A stretch of DNA of 64,000 nt. Origin: Streptomyces goshikiensis (GTDB taxonomy: Bacteria; Actinomycetota; Actinomycetes; Streptomycetales; Streptomycetaceae). Numbering within the stretch: the stretch's first letter is position 1; each line of letters starts with the position of its first letter. Positions 34,652-43,548 of the stretch are shown piece by piece. Position numbers and translations under genes: made by a program. The stretch spans positions 1 to 64,000 of the forward strand of contig NZ_BMVE01000019.1 of assembly GCF_014650555.1 (NCBI RefSeq), read 5' to 3'. Under the pieces are notes generated by a model that saw only the letters and a list, made by a program, of their open reading frames with translations, was not told the DNA's origin and ran no database searches.

Positions 34652-35946
34652 CTGGGACCCCCGTCACCAGTCGTGAGCGTCCACGGAGCGCACTGGCCCA
34701 CCACAGTGCGGATGGTGACCGCGTAGTCGTGATGCCGGGCCACCAGCCGAGCCCCCGCCCGGGCAAGACGCCTCCGCTCGCCGGGCGCCGCCTCCAGGGC
34801 CCGCCGCAGGGCAATAGCGAGTTCCTGGGGAGCGTGAGGAGACGCCGAGTACCCGGTCTCGCCGTCCCGCACGGTCTGGGCGAGCCCCCCGGCGGTCGTC
34901 GCCACGACAGGCCCGGCCCCGGCCGCGAACGCCTCCAGCGGGATCCGGCCGAAGGGCTCCTCTCGCGAGGGTACGACCACTGCGTGCAGGGACGGGTCGC
35001 GCAGCCATCCCCGAGCAGCCGGATCGAACCGGGTCAGCAGCGTGGCGTTGACCCCGAGGGAGCCCACGAGGATCTTCAGGCGCCGCTGGCAGGCGTTCAG
35101 CACGCCGGCGGAACTGCCCGCGACCAGTACGAGGTGCGGAACGGCGACCGCGGCATCGGCCAGCAACCGCACCGCGTGCAGAAGATCCTCGAACCCCTTG
35201 GACGCCTCGGCTCTGCCCATGGCCAGGATGAAGCCCGCCCTCGCGGCGGGCGGCAGCGGTGGCGCCTTCCGATGCCCGGAGAACTCCTCGCCCATCAGCA
35301 GGCCGTTCGGCATGTCGACCACAGCGCATTCCGGCAGCCCGTATTCCTCACACAGGTGCTCCCGCATATGGTCGGAGATCGCCGCGATCCGGCCACCACG
35401 GCGGGCCGCGCCAGCCAGGCCGCGACGCTCCCACTCGGCCTGCTCCTGGGACGTCGAGCCTGAGAGCAAGGCGGTGGACCGCGGCACGAGCAGTACGGCC
35501 GTGCCCTCGGGGGCGTAGGAGCCCACTGCGAGGAACGGCACGTCGCAGCCGACGAGCAGGCTCCCGGTGCCCAAGTAGGGGACCGCGCGTCGTACCGCCA
35601 TGTAGCAGAGGGCCTCGCGGTCGACGGGGCCGGTGAGCAGCGAGGCACCGTGGACGGGAAGCACCCGGGCGCCGGCCCGCTGCAGTATTCCCTCCATGTT
35701 GGCGGCCCAGCCCGGGTCATAGCCGGGATGGTCCGCGGGCAGGAGGACGGGCACCACCACGAGTCGCCCGTGCGGGACGATCCCGGCGAGCGCGATCAGG
35801 AAGGTCCGATTGCTGAACCCGCTACCGGAGACCGCGCCGTACATGCCCTCGTGGACGAGGACCACCACGTGACCGCCCACGGGGTCGGCGACCGGGGTGC
35901 ACCCGATGTCACGCGAGGCGCGGGTGAGAGGGGCCGAGGCGTTCAC
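34648..35946 (-). CDS. Glycosyltransferase family 4 protein
   Basis: 432 residues from a GTG at 35946 with GGAGG 5 bases upstream. GT-B fold: an N-terminal Gly-rich start (VVLVHEGMYGAVSGSGFSNRT), a mid VDMPNGLLMGEEF, ILAMGRAEASKGFEDLL, and the C-terminal nucleotide-sugar site SREEPFGRIPLEAFAAGAGPVVATTAGGL. Retaining glycosyltransferases of this family use NDP-sugars. It is the second glycosyltransferase of the operon. The start overlaps the stop of a 77-residue membrane protein. Confidence 0.88.
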   Translation of the reverse strand: MNASAPLTRASRDIGCTPVADPVGGHVVVLVHEGMYGAVSGSGFSNRTFLIALAGIVPHGRLVVVPVLLPADHPGYDPGWAANMEGILQRAGARVLPVHGASLLTGPVDREALCYMAVRRAVPYLGTGSLLVGCDVPFLAVGSYAPEGTAVLLVPRSTALLSGSTSQEQAEWERRGLAGAARRGGRIAAISDHMREHLCEEYGLPECAVVDMPNGLLMGEEFSGHRKAPPLPPAARAGFILAMGRAEASKGFEDLLHAVRLLADAAVAVPHLVLVAGSSAGVLNACQRRLKILVGSLGVNATLLTRFDPAARGWLRDPSLHAVVVPSREEPFGRIPLEAFAAGAGPVVATTAGGLAQTVRDGETGYSASPHAPQELAIALRRALEAAPGERRRLARAGARLVARHHDYAVTIRTVVGQCAPWTLTTGDGGPR

Positions 35947-36176
35947 GGGTTCCTCCAAGGGGGAGTTGCGGCGGTGGCGGCCGGAGGCAGGTCGGGTAAC
36001 GCGAGAGCCGTGTGTACGTCGGCCGCGGCTGGGGTGGCTCCGGTCGTCGCCGACCAGGCGGTCAGGGTGAGCCCCAGCAGGTTCGCGGCGATCATCAGGA
36101 GCCCGGCGACTGCCTCCGGATCGGGCTTCGCAGGTCTGCCGAAGTGGCGGCGGCTTCGCCGTGCACGGGTGCTCAC
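35943..36176 (-). CDS. 77-residue protein with one membrane segment
   Basis: Starts at a GTG (36176) overlapping the previous stop and ends overlapping the glycosyltransferase start, both as GTGA, so it is very likely translated. The N-terminus is strongly basic (STRARRSRRHFGR), residues about 25-45 are hydrophobic (AGLLMIAANLLGLTLTAW), and the tail is Ala/Pro/Thr-rich ending in PPWRNP. It contains a TTA codon (codon 60). It could be a membrane helper of the glycosyltransferase. A precursor-peptide role is possible but unsupported. Confidence 0.7.
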   Translation of the reverse strand: MSTRARRSRRHFGRPAKPDPEAVAGLLMIAANLLGLTLTAWSATTGATPAAADVHTALALPDLPPAATAATPPWRNP

Positions 36177-36544
36177 GTGCAGTCCCGCCGGGCGTCGGCG
36201 CGAGGAATGCGGGTCTGGCCCTGATCGCGCAGATAACTGCGGAGCGCGGCGAACTCCTTTGCCGATGGGGCGAGCTGGGCCGCGGCTCCGACGACGACAC
36301 CACAGATGGTTCCGGTGGAGAGAGCGCGGTCTACGGCGGCCCATCCGGGCCTGTCGTACAACCGGACCTGATGCAACTGACCGCCGTAATCACCCAGATC
36401 CGGGCTGATGTGCTCGAACGCCAGCACCAGCAGTTTGTCCGCGCGCTCTGCCAGCACCACCGCTTCCTGCAGGTGGTAGCGGGAAGCGGCGAGCGTCGGC
36501 AAACGGTCACCCGGTGTCATCTCTATGCCGCGAAGGGTCCTCAT
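36173..36544 (-). CDS. Unknown operon protein, 123 residues
   Basis: ATG at 36544 overlaps the stop of the GHKL gene (ATGA), and the stop overlaps the next GTG. The sequence has a soluble, mixed alpha/beta look (LPTLAASRYHLQEAVVLAERADKLLVLAFEH, GTICGVVVGAAAQLAPSAKEF) and a basic end. I do not recognise a family. Its place between a GHKL ATPase and a membrane protein suggests a regulatory rather than catalytic role. Confidence 0.65.
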   Translation of the reverse strand: MRTLRGIEMTPGDRLPTLAASRYHLQEAVVLAERADKLLVLAFEHISPDLGDYGGQLHQVRLYDRPGWAAVDRALSTGTICGVVVGAAAQLAPSAKEFAALRSYLRDQGQTRIPRADARRDCT

Positions 36545-38322
36545 CGGACCTCCCGACCAGCGGGAGCCCATCCGTCAAGCTGTGTCCGTGGCCTCGCCGG
36601 CGGTTTGCCCGGCTGGGGCGGAGCCTGTCCGGCGGTGCGTACAGCGCGACTGAACTCCGCGAGCCGCTGTCCGGCGTTTGCCCGAACGGCACTGGTCCCC
36701 GCCCCATCAATGGCGGATCCGTGCTGCTGTGGTTCGTCCGCGACGGGCGGGCGGACGAGAAGGTGCTCGGGGAGGTAGAGCACCGCGCGGACGCCGCTGC
36801 TCCAGTTCGGGTCCAGCCACACCTGGAATCCGTGCCGGCGGGCCAGGACGCCAACGGCGGCAAAGCCCAGCCGTCCGCCGAGCCCAGTGAGGCGAGGCCG
36901 GGACTGCCCGGGAAGCAGAGCAGCCGCCCGCTGGTATTCGTCCTTGCGCAGCATGGGGCCGGTGCTGTCGATCACCACACAGAGGCCGCCCTCTACGTCC
37001 ATGACCTGTACCGCGACCGGCGTCTTCGGGGTGGAGTGGCGGGCACCGTTCTCCGCGAGCTCACCCAAGGCGACGGTGAGAGGTCTGGCCACCCGCCCTC
37101 GGACGAAGTCCTGCCTGCTGGGGGCGATCTGCATACGGCGGTATTCCCGTACGCGGGACTGTGCTCCGGCCAGCACGGTCGTCAGAGGGAGGTCGGGGTG
37201 CTCGCTGGTTACGTCTTCGCCGAGCAGGACGCGGATGAGATCCATCCGCTGGGCGAGCAGGGTGCCCATGTGGTCGACTACGAAGGCGTGAGCGAGCACG
37301 TTTTCGTCTGCTGTGGGCCCAAGCGCCTGGACCATCGCGCTCTGCAGGCGGTTGACCATCGCCACCAGCGGTTGCAGGAGGGATTGGACCTGATCGTGCG
37401 CTGCGGTCTCCGCGCGGTGTTGAACATCGCCGACTAAAGCGGCTGTTTGCCTTACCAATCCCTGCAGGGCCATTCCGAACGGGGTGACGCCCAGTTGCGG
37501 GTGCAGAAGCGAGCCGGCCTGCGTTGGGTCGGCAGGGGTGGGGGAGGCCGCGAGGGCGGGCAGGCGTCGCGTGGCGAGGTGCAGGACTTCCTCGTCGCGG
37601 ATCTTGACCCGGGCCAGTCCCTCCTGGAGGGCATGGTTGGCTCGGAGGGCAGCCCGCCTGAAATACCAAGCCGCAGCTGATGCGGCGCCGGCAGCGGCCA
37701 GGCCGGTCGGCGCCAGGACCAGCGGCGCTTCCTGTAAGAGAGCCATGTCATTCCTCACGGAAGGGAAGGGAACAGGTGAAGGGGCGTTGGCCGTCAGGTG
37801 GTCGAGGGCGTGTTCAAGAGCCGCGCCGGCATCAGCCGGGAGCCGTTCGTCCTCGACGTCCGTGGGGGCTTGAGCCAGTGGTCCCGGAGGGGGCGTCCAG
37901 GTGATGCGCAGTGCCTCGGCGAGTCGGTACGGGTCCAGCAGTTCACCGGAGCCATCCGGGGGAACCGACCAGAAGCGGGGTAGTTTCGCCGGTCGCCCGG
38001 GCATCGGGCACCGCAGCACCTCCTCCAGAGCACCGGTCAGAAGCACACCGCCAGGAATCTGGCGACCGTCATGAAGGGTCGGCTCCACGAGGAACGCGCG
38101 GACGTGGCCGAGGCTTAATACGGGCCCCAGTGCGCCTTGCTGGGCCAAATGGTCGGCCGCCCGGGATGCGGCAGCCTCCGGCACCCGCACTACCGCGAAG
38201 TCGATACCGATCGGGATACTTGCGAGAGGCCCCTGCGACCACGGATGGCGAGTAGCGGTCGGGCGTGTGTAACCAGCCTGATGTGCCAGCCAGCGTGCGC
38301 CTGGAGATAAGCGGGCAGTCAT
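36541..38322 (-). CDS. GHKL ATPase (histidine-kinase-like) with three TTA codons
   Basis: 593 residues. The C-terminal part (about 420-540) is an HATPase_c domain: N-box LGELAENGARHSTP, then VVIDSTGPM and GLGGRLGFAAVGVLARRHG. A central segment has a hydrophobic stretch (APTGLAAAGAASAAAWYF), then coiled-coil-like helices. I see no clear phospho-accepting His. The N-terminal 160 residues form a separate domain (FAVVRVPEAAASRAADHL, WSVPPDGSGELLDP). TTA codons are at positions 5, 69 and 296 (38308-38310, 38116-38118, 37435-37437), so the gene should need bldA tRNA. ATG at 38322 overlaps the previous stop. Confidence 0.75.
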   Translation of the reverse strand: MTARLSPGARWLAHQAGYTRPTATRHPWSQGPLASIPIGIDFAVVRVPEAAASRAADHLAQQGALGPVLSLGHVRAFLVEPTLHDGRQIPGGVLLTGALEEVLRCPMPGRPAKLPRFWSVPPDGSGELLDPYRLAEALRITWTPPPGPLAQAPTDVEDERLPADAGAALEHALDHLTANAPSPVPFPSVRNDMALLQEAPLVLAPTGLAAAGAASAAAWYFRRAALRANHALQEGLARVKIRDEEVLHLATRRLPALAASPTPADPTQAGSLLHPQLGVTPFGMALQGLVRQTAALVGDVQHRAETAAHDQVQSLLQPLVAMVNRLQSAMVQALGPTADENVLAHAFVVDHMGTLLAQRMDLIRVLLGEDVTSEHPDLPLTTVLAGAQSRVREYRRMQIAPSRQDFVRGRVARPLTVALGELAENGARHSTPKTPVAVQVMDVEGGLCVVIDSTGPMLRKDEYQRAAALLPGQSRPRLTGLGGRLGFAAVGVLARRHGFQVWLDPNWSSGVRAVLYLPEHLLVRPPVADEPQQHGSAIDGAGTSAVRANAGQRLAEFSRAVRTAGQAPPQPGKPPARPRTQLDGWAPAGREVR

Positions 38323-40292
38323 CCGTGAGCCCCGCTTCCGTGCGCCGTGCGGCCGATCAGGGGACGGTGCGGCGCGATGGTCTGCCTGACCAGCGGCGTC
38401 TGTTCCGTGGCGTGCATGCGGTCGCGGGCTTCTTCGAGCAGGGCCCGGCTCTCGGCAACCGGTGCGGCGTGCTGGATGGCACCGTCCAGCATCAGCTGGT
38501 ATCGCGTGCCCATGCCGAGTCCGTTGTAGGTGAATCCTCCCGACCGCCACAGCATCGCGCCGTGGAGAACGTGCTCGGTGAGGCTGGAGACCGGCATGGG
38601 GAAGGGGCTGTCGAGCCGCAGCACACGGACGGTGATGTGGGGGAGGGTATCCAGGTAGAGCAGGTGGGTGAGCTGCTCGGCCAGGATGTGGGGATGACCG
38701 AAGTCGCGTTCGAGGAGCACTTCGTCCAGGACGAGATCCCAGGTGCAGCCGTCAGCATCCTCCGCGCGTGGAGCGGCAACGGGCGGCAGGAGACCAGGTT
38801 CGAGCTCAATGAGATGGCCGGGCGGGAACAGCTCGGCATAGGCAGGGGTGTGGAAGGGGTCGGGGATTTTGTCGAGGACGTAGGCTCGGACGCCTGTCGA
38901 GGCTCGCAGTACCGCGAACGCTCGATCCATGTTCCCGGGGTACGTGTCGCTGACGTGCTCTCGGTCCCACGGCTGGTCCGTGGTCGGCAGCAAGCGCTCC
39001 AGCAGGAGCTGTGACTCGTGATCGTCTAGGCCGAGTCCGCGGAGAATTCGGCTGACGTGCTGAGCCAGTTGGTGACTGCCGGCCTCCCACAATCCGATCG
39101 CGCGAGACGTCGTGACCAGGCTCTCGGCGAGGGAGTCGGTGGAGATGCCCTTCTTCTCCCGGAGCGCCTTCAGCGCGGCACCGACCAGGAGATTTCCGGG
39201 TGTGCGAGGGGGCTCCGTGCGCAGGAGGTCGATGATGGTAGCGGTCTCGGAGGACGTCATCTTGGGCGCTGTCACGGCTGCGTACGCGTGGGAGTCGCTC
39301 GGCGGGAGACGCCAGGTAGTCCGCAGGCGCTGCGGGATGTGCGGGGGCTGGCCATCGCGCCACCGGGCAGTCTGCTGGATGCCGGGGTCCAGCACGTTCC
39401 ACGGCCCGAGCAGATCGGCGACCTCGGCCAGGGTTCGGGGCCGATATCCGACGCCCGCCTCGGCGTACCGCTGGACAAGGGCGGCCATGGCCTTGGGGTC
39501 ATCGTCACCGGTGGCGTGGGTGAGGGAGACGGCGCTGCTGGCGGGAAGTAGCTCGTGCAGGTGCCGCATGGTGAGGACGGCTTCGTCGTCCGTGAGCCAG
39601 GGCAGGACGTCGTGCAGGATGACGCCGAGGGGTTGGCCGAGGTCAAGGAACTCAATGATCTCGTCCCTGGCCAGCAGAGCGGGAATGTCCCGTGCGTCCG
39701 CCTGCATCGCCCTCGTGCCCGGGTGTTCGTCCAACGTGGTTTTCGCGTGTCCGAACACGGAGCCGTCGATGTCCGCGTACATGACCCGGGCGTTCTCGTG
39801 GACAGTACGGACCACGTCGAACGTGTGCGGGGGGATGTATTCGCGGCCCCTCTGCAGGCCGGAGCCGCCGGTGGTGCCCCAGTGGGAGGGGTAGCCGCAG
39901 CCCAGGTCGATGAACTGCGTGATGCCCAGCTCCTGGGCAAGGATCAGAGCCGCCTTCGTCCGATGGACTTTGTTGATCCACATCGAGGCCTGCAGCCATG
40001 GGGCCGCCTCGAAGAGCTGCCGCCCGAACTCCGCGTCGGCGGCGTAGTGATCGGATCCCCACGTGAGGAAGTCGTATACCCGCGGCGGCCAAGGCCGCGA
40101 GATGTTCGAGGTGCCGGGAGCCGGCGCAGGCTTGTCGGCCGTGGGGAGGACGTCATCGTCGACCGGGGCGCCTGATCGCTGCGGGTCGACGACTTCGGCG
40201 GCGGGCGTGGGGCATCCGGTGTTCTCGACCGAACGGACGGCCTGGCCATCCAGGCAAGGCGTGCCGGAGGAGTCCGGGTCCTGCTTGCACAT
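38319..40292 (-). CDS. S-adenosyl methyltransferase fused to Scr1-type regulator
   Basis: 657 residues combining two families. Residues about 55-330 match the DUF574 S-adenosyl methyltransferases: PPRVYDFLTWGSDHYAADAEFG, FIDLGCGYPS, VMYADIDGSVFGHAK, ILHDVLPWL. Residues about 370-430 are an XRE HTH (LVGAALKALREKKGISTDSLAESL, RAIGLWEAG). Residues about 470-645 are DUF5753 (VLDKIPDPFHTPAYAELFPP, HILAEQLTHLLYL, ITVRVLRLDSPF). The two families usually occur as separate genes. It leads the operon, from an ATG at 40292, and probably controls it, perhaps sensing a small ligand with the methyltransferase part. Confidence 0.85.
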   Translation of the reverse strand: MCKQDPDSSGTPCLDGQAVRSVENTGCPTPAAEVVDPQRSGAPVDDDVLPTADKPAPAPGTSNISRPWPPRVYDFLTWGSDHYAADAEFGRQLFEAAPWLQASMWINKVHRTKAALILAQELGITQFIDLGCGYPSHWGTTGGSGLQRGREYIPPHTFDVVRTVHENARVMYADIDGSVFGHAKTTLDEHPGTRAMQADARDIPALLARDEIIEFLDLGQPLGVILHDVLPWLTDDEAVLTMRHLHELLPASSAVSLTHATGDDDPKAMAALVQRYAEAGVGYRPRTLAEVADLLGPWNVLDPGIQQTARWRDGQPPHIPQRLRTTWRLPPSDSHAYAAVTAPKMTSSETATIIDLLRTEPPRTPGNLLVGAALKALREKKGISTDSLAESLVTTSRAIGLWEAGSHQLAQHVSRILRGLGLDDHESQLLLERLLPTTDQPWDREHVSDTYPGNMDRAFAVLRASTGVRAYVLDKIPDPFHTPAYAELFPPGHLIELEPGLLPPVAAPRAEDADGCTWDLVLDEVLLERDFGHPHILAEQLTHLLYLDTLPHITVRVLRLDSPFPMPVSSLTEHVLHGAMLWRSGGFTYNGLGMGTRYQLMLDGAIQHAAPVAESRALLEEARDRMHATEQTPLVRQTIAPHRPLIGRTAHGSGAHG

Positions 40293-40492
40293 CGTCAAGA
40301 TCTCTCTTCTGAATGACGCCCTCGCCGTCCGAGACGAGCTCAGGACTCTCCTGGGGAGGGCGGGTGACAACGGCGAGGGCGCCGATCTGGGCGGAGATGA
40401 AGGTTCGTTATGTCCCGGCGGACGATTGCCTCTCGTCGCGCCGATGCCTCGCGGTACCGCTCAGTCGCTGCCACAAGGCCATGAGCCAGGCG

Positions 40493-41134
40493 TTATCCCG
40501 GTTGCCGGGTCCTGGTGACGGGATGGGGGTCGGCACGGTCGAGCATCGGCAACTCGGGTTCGTACTCAGAAGGGAGTGCGGGAACCGAGGGGGCTGGCGC
40601 AGGTAGGGCGGCGGACGGTGCGCAGAGCGGCAGGCAAGGTTCCACGGCTGCGGTCTCGCTCGGACAGCTGGTGTCGTGCCCGGTCAGCAGATAGGCGCTG
40701 ATGACTTTGCCCTTCCCATCAGGTCTGGGGGAGGCACTCCAATGGGCAGACAACTGCGCGACGATGGACAGTCCGCGGCCGCCTTCCGTCAGAGCGCCGG
40801 AAACGGTGATCCGCGGAACCGGGGGTGAAGGATCGTGGTCCGAGACTTGGGCGATCAACGCTTCCCCGGGGACCAGGGTGAGCGCGACCAAGCATCCGCC
40901 CGCTGAGAGGCCCGGCGCGGGATGCGTGACGGCATTGGTGACCAGCTCACTGCAGACGAGAGTCGCGGAGCCCTCCAGGTCCGGATGACCCCACCGGGCC
41001 AGCTGGTCCGCGACGAAGTCCCGGGCTGCCCTAACGGATTCAGGCCTGCTGGGCAGCGACAGACAAGCCGAGACAGCGGTCGGCGAGGCCAGTGCCTCAA
41101 GCAGGTCGCCGCGCGTGATCCGGTGGGAGTTCAT
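40493..41134 (-). CDS. Anti-sigma-type ATP-binding protein (RsbW-like HATPase)
   Basis: 213 residues. Residues about 25-150 form the HATPase_c_2 domain: SRPESVRAARDFVADQLARWG, CSELVTNAVTHPAPG (N-box), VSDHDPSPPVP, GGRGLSIVAQLSAHWS. The remaining 60 residues are Pro/Ser-rich and disordered. Such proteins bind sigma factors or STAS partners, or serve as orphan kinases. It lies 200 bases upstream of the operon head on the same strand and is divergent from the HTH-TPR regulator. Confidence 0.85.
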   Translation of the reverse strand: MNSHRITRGDLLEALASPTAVSACLSLPSRPESVRAARDFVADQLARWGHPDLEGSATLVCSELVTNAVTHPAPGLSAGGCLVALTLVPGEALIAQVSDHDPSPPVPRITVSGALTEGGRGLSIVAQLSAHWSASPRPDGKGKVISAYLLTGHDTSCPSETAAVEPCLPLCAPSAALPAPAPSVPALPSEYEPELPMLDRADPHPVTRTRQPG

Positions 41135-41336
41135 CGCTTCACCTCTTTCCTTTACGCGGTCGTGGACGCTCCTGCGGACCGGTGGACAAAGCCGATGGCT
41201 GAAGTGCAGCCAGGGCCACGGTCCTTGGGACTACCGTTACGCTCAGCGAACCGTGATTTACCAGGCGTGGGTATCCCATGGACGGCACGGTGCCGCGTAA
41301 GACGCGTAAAGATCGTTTCGTGGACGGGAGCTTCCG

Positions 41337-42737
41337 GTGCCGCGTGAGCGCAACACCTTGCTGGAGGGCGTGCTGCAGCAACTGGGCTGGTCGCAGGCCA
41401 CCACCGCCCGGCATCTGCAGCGAGTGGCAGTCGAGGCCGGTGCGGAGGAACTGAAGGCGGTGTCGGCCTCGCACGTCAACCAGTGGGTCCGCGGGGCGCA
41501 CCCGGCGGGCCCGGCGACCCGTATCTTGTGCGAAACGCTGTCGCGAGGACTGAGCGGCCGAGGAATCCCTCAGGTCGTCACTGCCGCCGACATTGGGCTC
41601 AAGGATCCCGATGATCAGGCAGGTTCGGCCCTGCGGGACATTGACCCAATCGCACAACTCGTCGATCTCGGGGGGACCGACTTGGACCCGGAGCGCCGCC
41701 GCACCCTCAAGGGCGCAGCCTTCTCCCTCGCGGGCATGTTCCTGCCGTCCGATCACTGGTGGCAGGACACGGCCACTGCAGCTCACACACGCAGGACGTC
41801 CGCCAGCTGGCAGGTCGGCCCGGACGACGTCGCTGCCCTCCGGGAAATGACACAGCTGCTCTCCCAGCGCGAACAGCGCCGTGGCGGCGCGGACGGCCGG
41901 TCCGCCCTCGTGGCATACCTGCGCACCGACGTCGCCAGCTACCTCAGCGCCCGATTCCCCAACCAGCGCACGCGACAGGAGATGTTCACCGCTGCCGGCG
42001 AATTGGCATACCTGGCAGGCTGGACGGCCTTCGACTCCTCCGAGCACGCCCTTGCCCAGAAGTGGCTCGACGTGGCCCTACGGCTGTCCGCCGAGGCCGA
42101 CGATGCTCCCCTTGCCGGCCACATCCTCCGGGCCCAGGCACACCAGACCCTCGACCTCGGGCACCCTGTCCAGGCCCTACGACTGGCCGAGATTTCCGTC
42201 GCTCAGCGCCGATACACCGATGCGAGCCCGCGTGAACGCTCCCTCCTCGGGGTCGTTCACGCGCGCAGCCTGGCGGCTGCCGGCCACAAGCAGCAAGCCA
42301 TCGCCGCCCTGCTGAGGGCCGAGGACGACCTGCGCCACGCTGAGCTCGGGGACGACGAGCCCGCCCGGGTCTTCTTCTTCTCCGAAGCATCTCTCGCTCA
42401 CGAAACGGCCCGCACGCTGCAGGTCCTCGGAGACCTCCGTGGAGCCGAGCGCGAGTTCCAGCGCAGTGTCCGCACCCGCCGAGCCCAACCCTTCGCCCGC
42501 ACCCACGCGGTCACCCTCGGCCTCCTGGGTGCGGTGCAGATCCAGCGAGGAGCCGTCGAATCGGCCTGCGCCACATGGTCCCAAGCCCTGGATGCCATGC
42601 AGGGAGTCCAGTCCGGCAGGGCGCTGGACACCGTGATCCAGATGCGCCGCTCCCTGTCCCCTTACCGCGGCCGCGGGGGTACGACGCTGGCGCGGCTGGA
42701 CGACCGTGCCCGTACGGTGATCGGCCGGGTACGCTGA
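41337..42737 (+). CDS. HTH-TPR transcriptional regulator
   Basis: 466 residues. The N-terminus is a helix-turn-helix (LEGVLQQLGWSQATTARHLQRVAVEAG, SASHVNQWVRGAHPAG). A hinge follows (RRRTLKGAAFSLAGMFLPSDHWW), then five or six TPR-like helix pairs (for example AAGELAYLAGWTAFDSSEHALAQKWLDVAL, GHILRAQAHQTLDLGHPVQALRLAEISV). This is a common Streptomyces regulator architecture next to metabolite clusters. GTG at 41337 has GGGAG upstream. It is divergent from the ATPase gene across about 200 bases that should carry promoters for both. Confidence 0.83.
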   Translation: MPRERNTLLEGVLQQLGWSQATTARHLQRVAVEAGAEELKAVSASHVNQWVRGAHPAGPATRILCETLSRGLSGRGIPQVVTAADIGLKDPDDQAGSALRDIDPIAQLVDLGGTDLDPERRRTLKGAAFSLAGMFLPSDHWWQDTATAAHTRRTSASWQVGPDDVAALREMTQLLSQREQRRGGADGRSALVAYLRTDVASYLSARFPNQRTRQEMFTAAGELAYLAGWTAFDSSEHALAQKWLDVALRLSAEADDAPLAGHILRAQAHQTLDLGHPVQALRLAEISVAQRRYTDASPRERSLLGVVHARSLAAAGHKQQAIAALLRAEDDLRHAELGDDEPARVFFFSEASLAHETARTLQVLGDLRGAEREFQRSVRTRRAQPFARTHAVTLGLLGAVQIQRGAVESACATWSQALDAMQGVQSGRALDTVIQMRRSLSPYRGRGGTTLARLDDRARTVIGRVR

Positions 42738-42809
42738 CCGCGCCATCACAGAATCGGTCCGTTCTGGAGCAGGGGCCAGGCCGGGGCGGTATTCGTAGGG
42801 GAGGATTGC

Positions 42810-43298
42810 GTGCAGGACACGATCACGCTGGAGGCCATCGGCCATGTCGTAGGCGGCCACGAGAAGCCGGCTGATGACTACCAAGGCGGAGTCGAATCGA
42901 TCATCCGCCTGCGTCCGGAGTTTCCTCTGGACACCCTGCAAGGCCTTGACGAATTCTCCCACTTGATCGTCACCTGGCGCTTCCACCTGGGCTCCGACGC
43001 CGACCTCCACCTCGGAGCCCGCAGTCCACGGAACAACCCGGACTGGGGGCCCACCGGCACCTTCGTGCACCGAAACCACCGGCGACCCAACCGCATGGCG
43101 ACGTCGTTTCCCCGACTGCTCAAGGTCGACGGCAGGGACCTGCACGTCACCGACCTCGACGCTGTGAATGGAACCCCGATCTACGATCTCGGCCCCTACT
43201 TCGAACAGATGGGGCCCCGAGGCCCCGTTACCGCCCCGGCCTGGCCGGCAGTGATGCTGGCGCACTATTGGGACCCCGCGGCCAAACGACCTGAGTAG
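42810..43298 (+). CDS. TrmO/TsaA-family tRNA methyltransferase-like protein
   Basis: 162 residues covering the TrmO beta-barrel: EAIGHVVGGHEKPADDYQGGVESIIRL, LDEFSHLIVTWRFHLG, SPRNNPDWGPTGTFVHRNHRRPNRMATS, LDAVNGTPIYDLGPYFEQMG. TrmO methylates t6A37 of tRNA-Thr using SAM in enterobacteria. Actinobacterial relatives in accessory regions may act on other substrates. GTG at 42810 with GGGGAGG upstream, 72 bases after the regulator, so probably cotranscribed with it. Confidence 0.85.
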   Translation: MQDTITLEAIGHVVGGHEKPADDYQGGVESIIRLRPEFPLDTLQGLDEFSHLIVTWRFHLGSDADLHLGARSPRNNPDWGPTGTFVHRNHRRPNRMATSFPRLLKVDGRDLHVTDLDAVNGTPIYDLGPYFEQMGPRGPVTAPAWPAVMLAHYWDPAAKRPE

Positions 43299-43548
43299 GC
43301 CCTGATGTCGGGATGCCTCGAAGGGCTGCTGCGCAGCGGTTGCGGATGGCCGGTTCTTCCTCAGTAGTTCAATTTCTGTGGTCCTTGCGTGGTCTACGAA
43401 CCCCGGGAGGATCGAGCCGGCTCCTCTGGGCGGATGGTCATGGTCCACGAGACGACCGGGGAGGCATCGCTCGCAGGACCTGTTGGCGTGTCCCGACCTC
43501 GGTTGGTCCAGAGCAGGGCAAGCCGATCGGCCGCGTGAGGTGCTGAGT

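Noticed and set aside
25895..36176. Lanthipeptide or other tRNA-Glu-dependent RiPP cluster
   Set aside because: No LanB-type dehydratase, PEARL or convincing precursor peptide was found; only the accessory GltX points that way.
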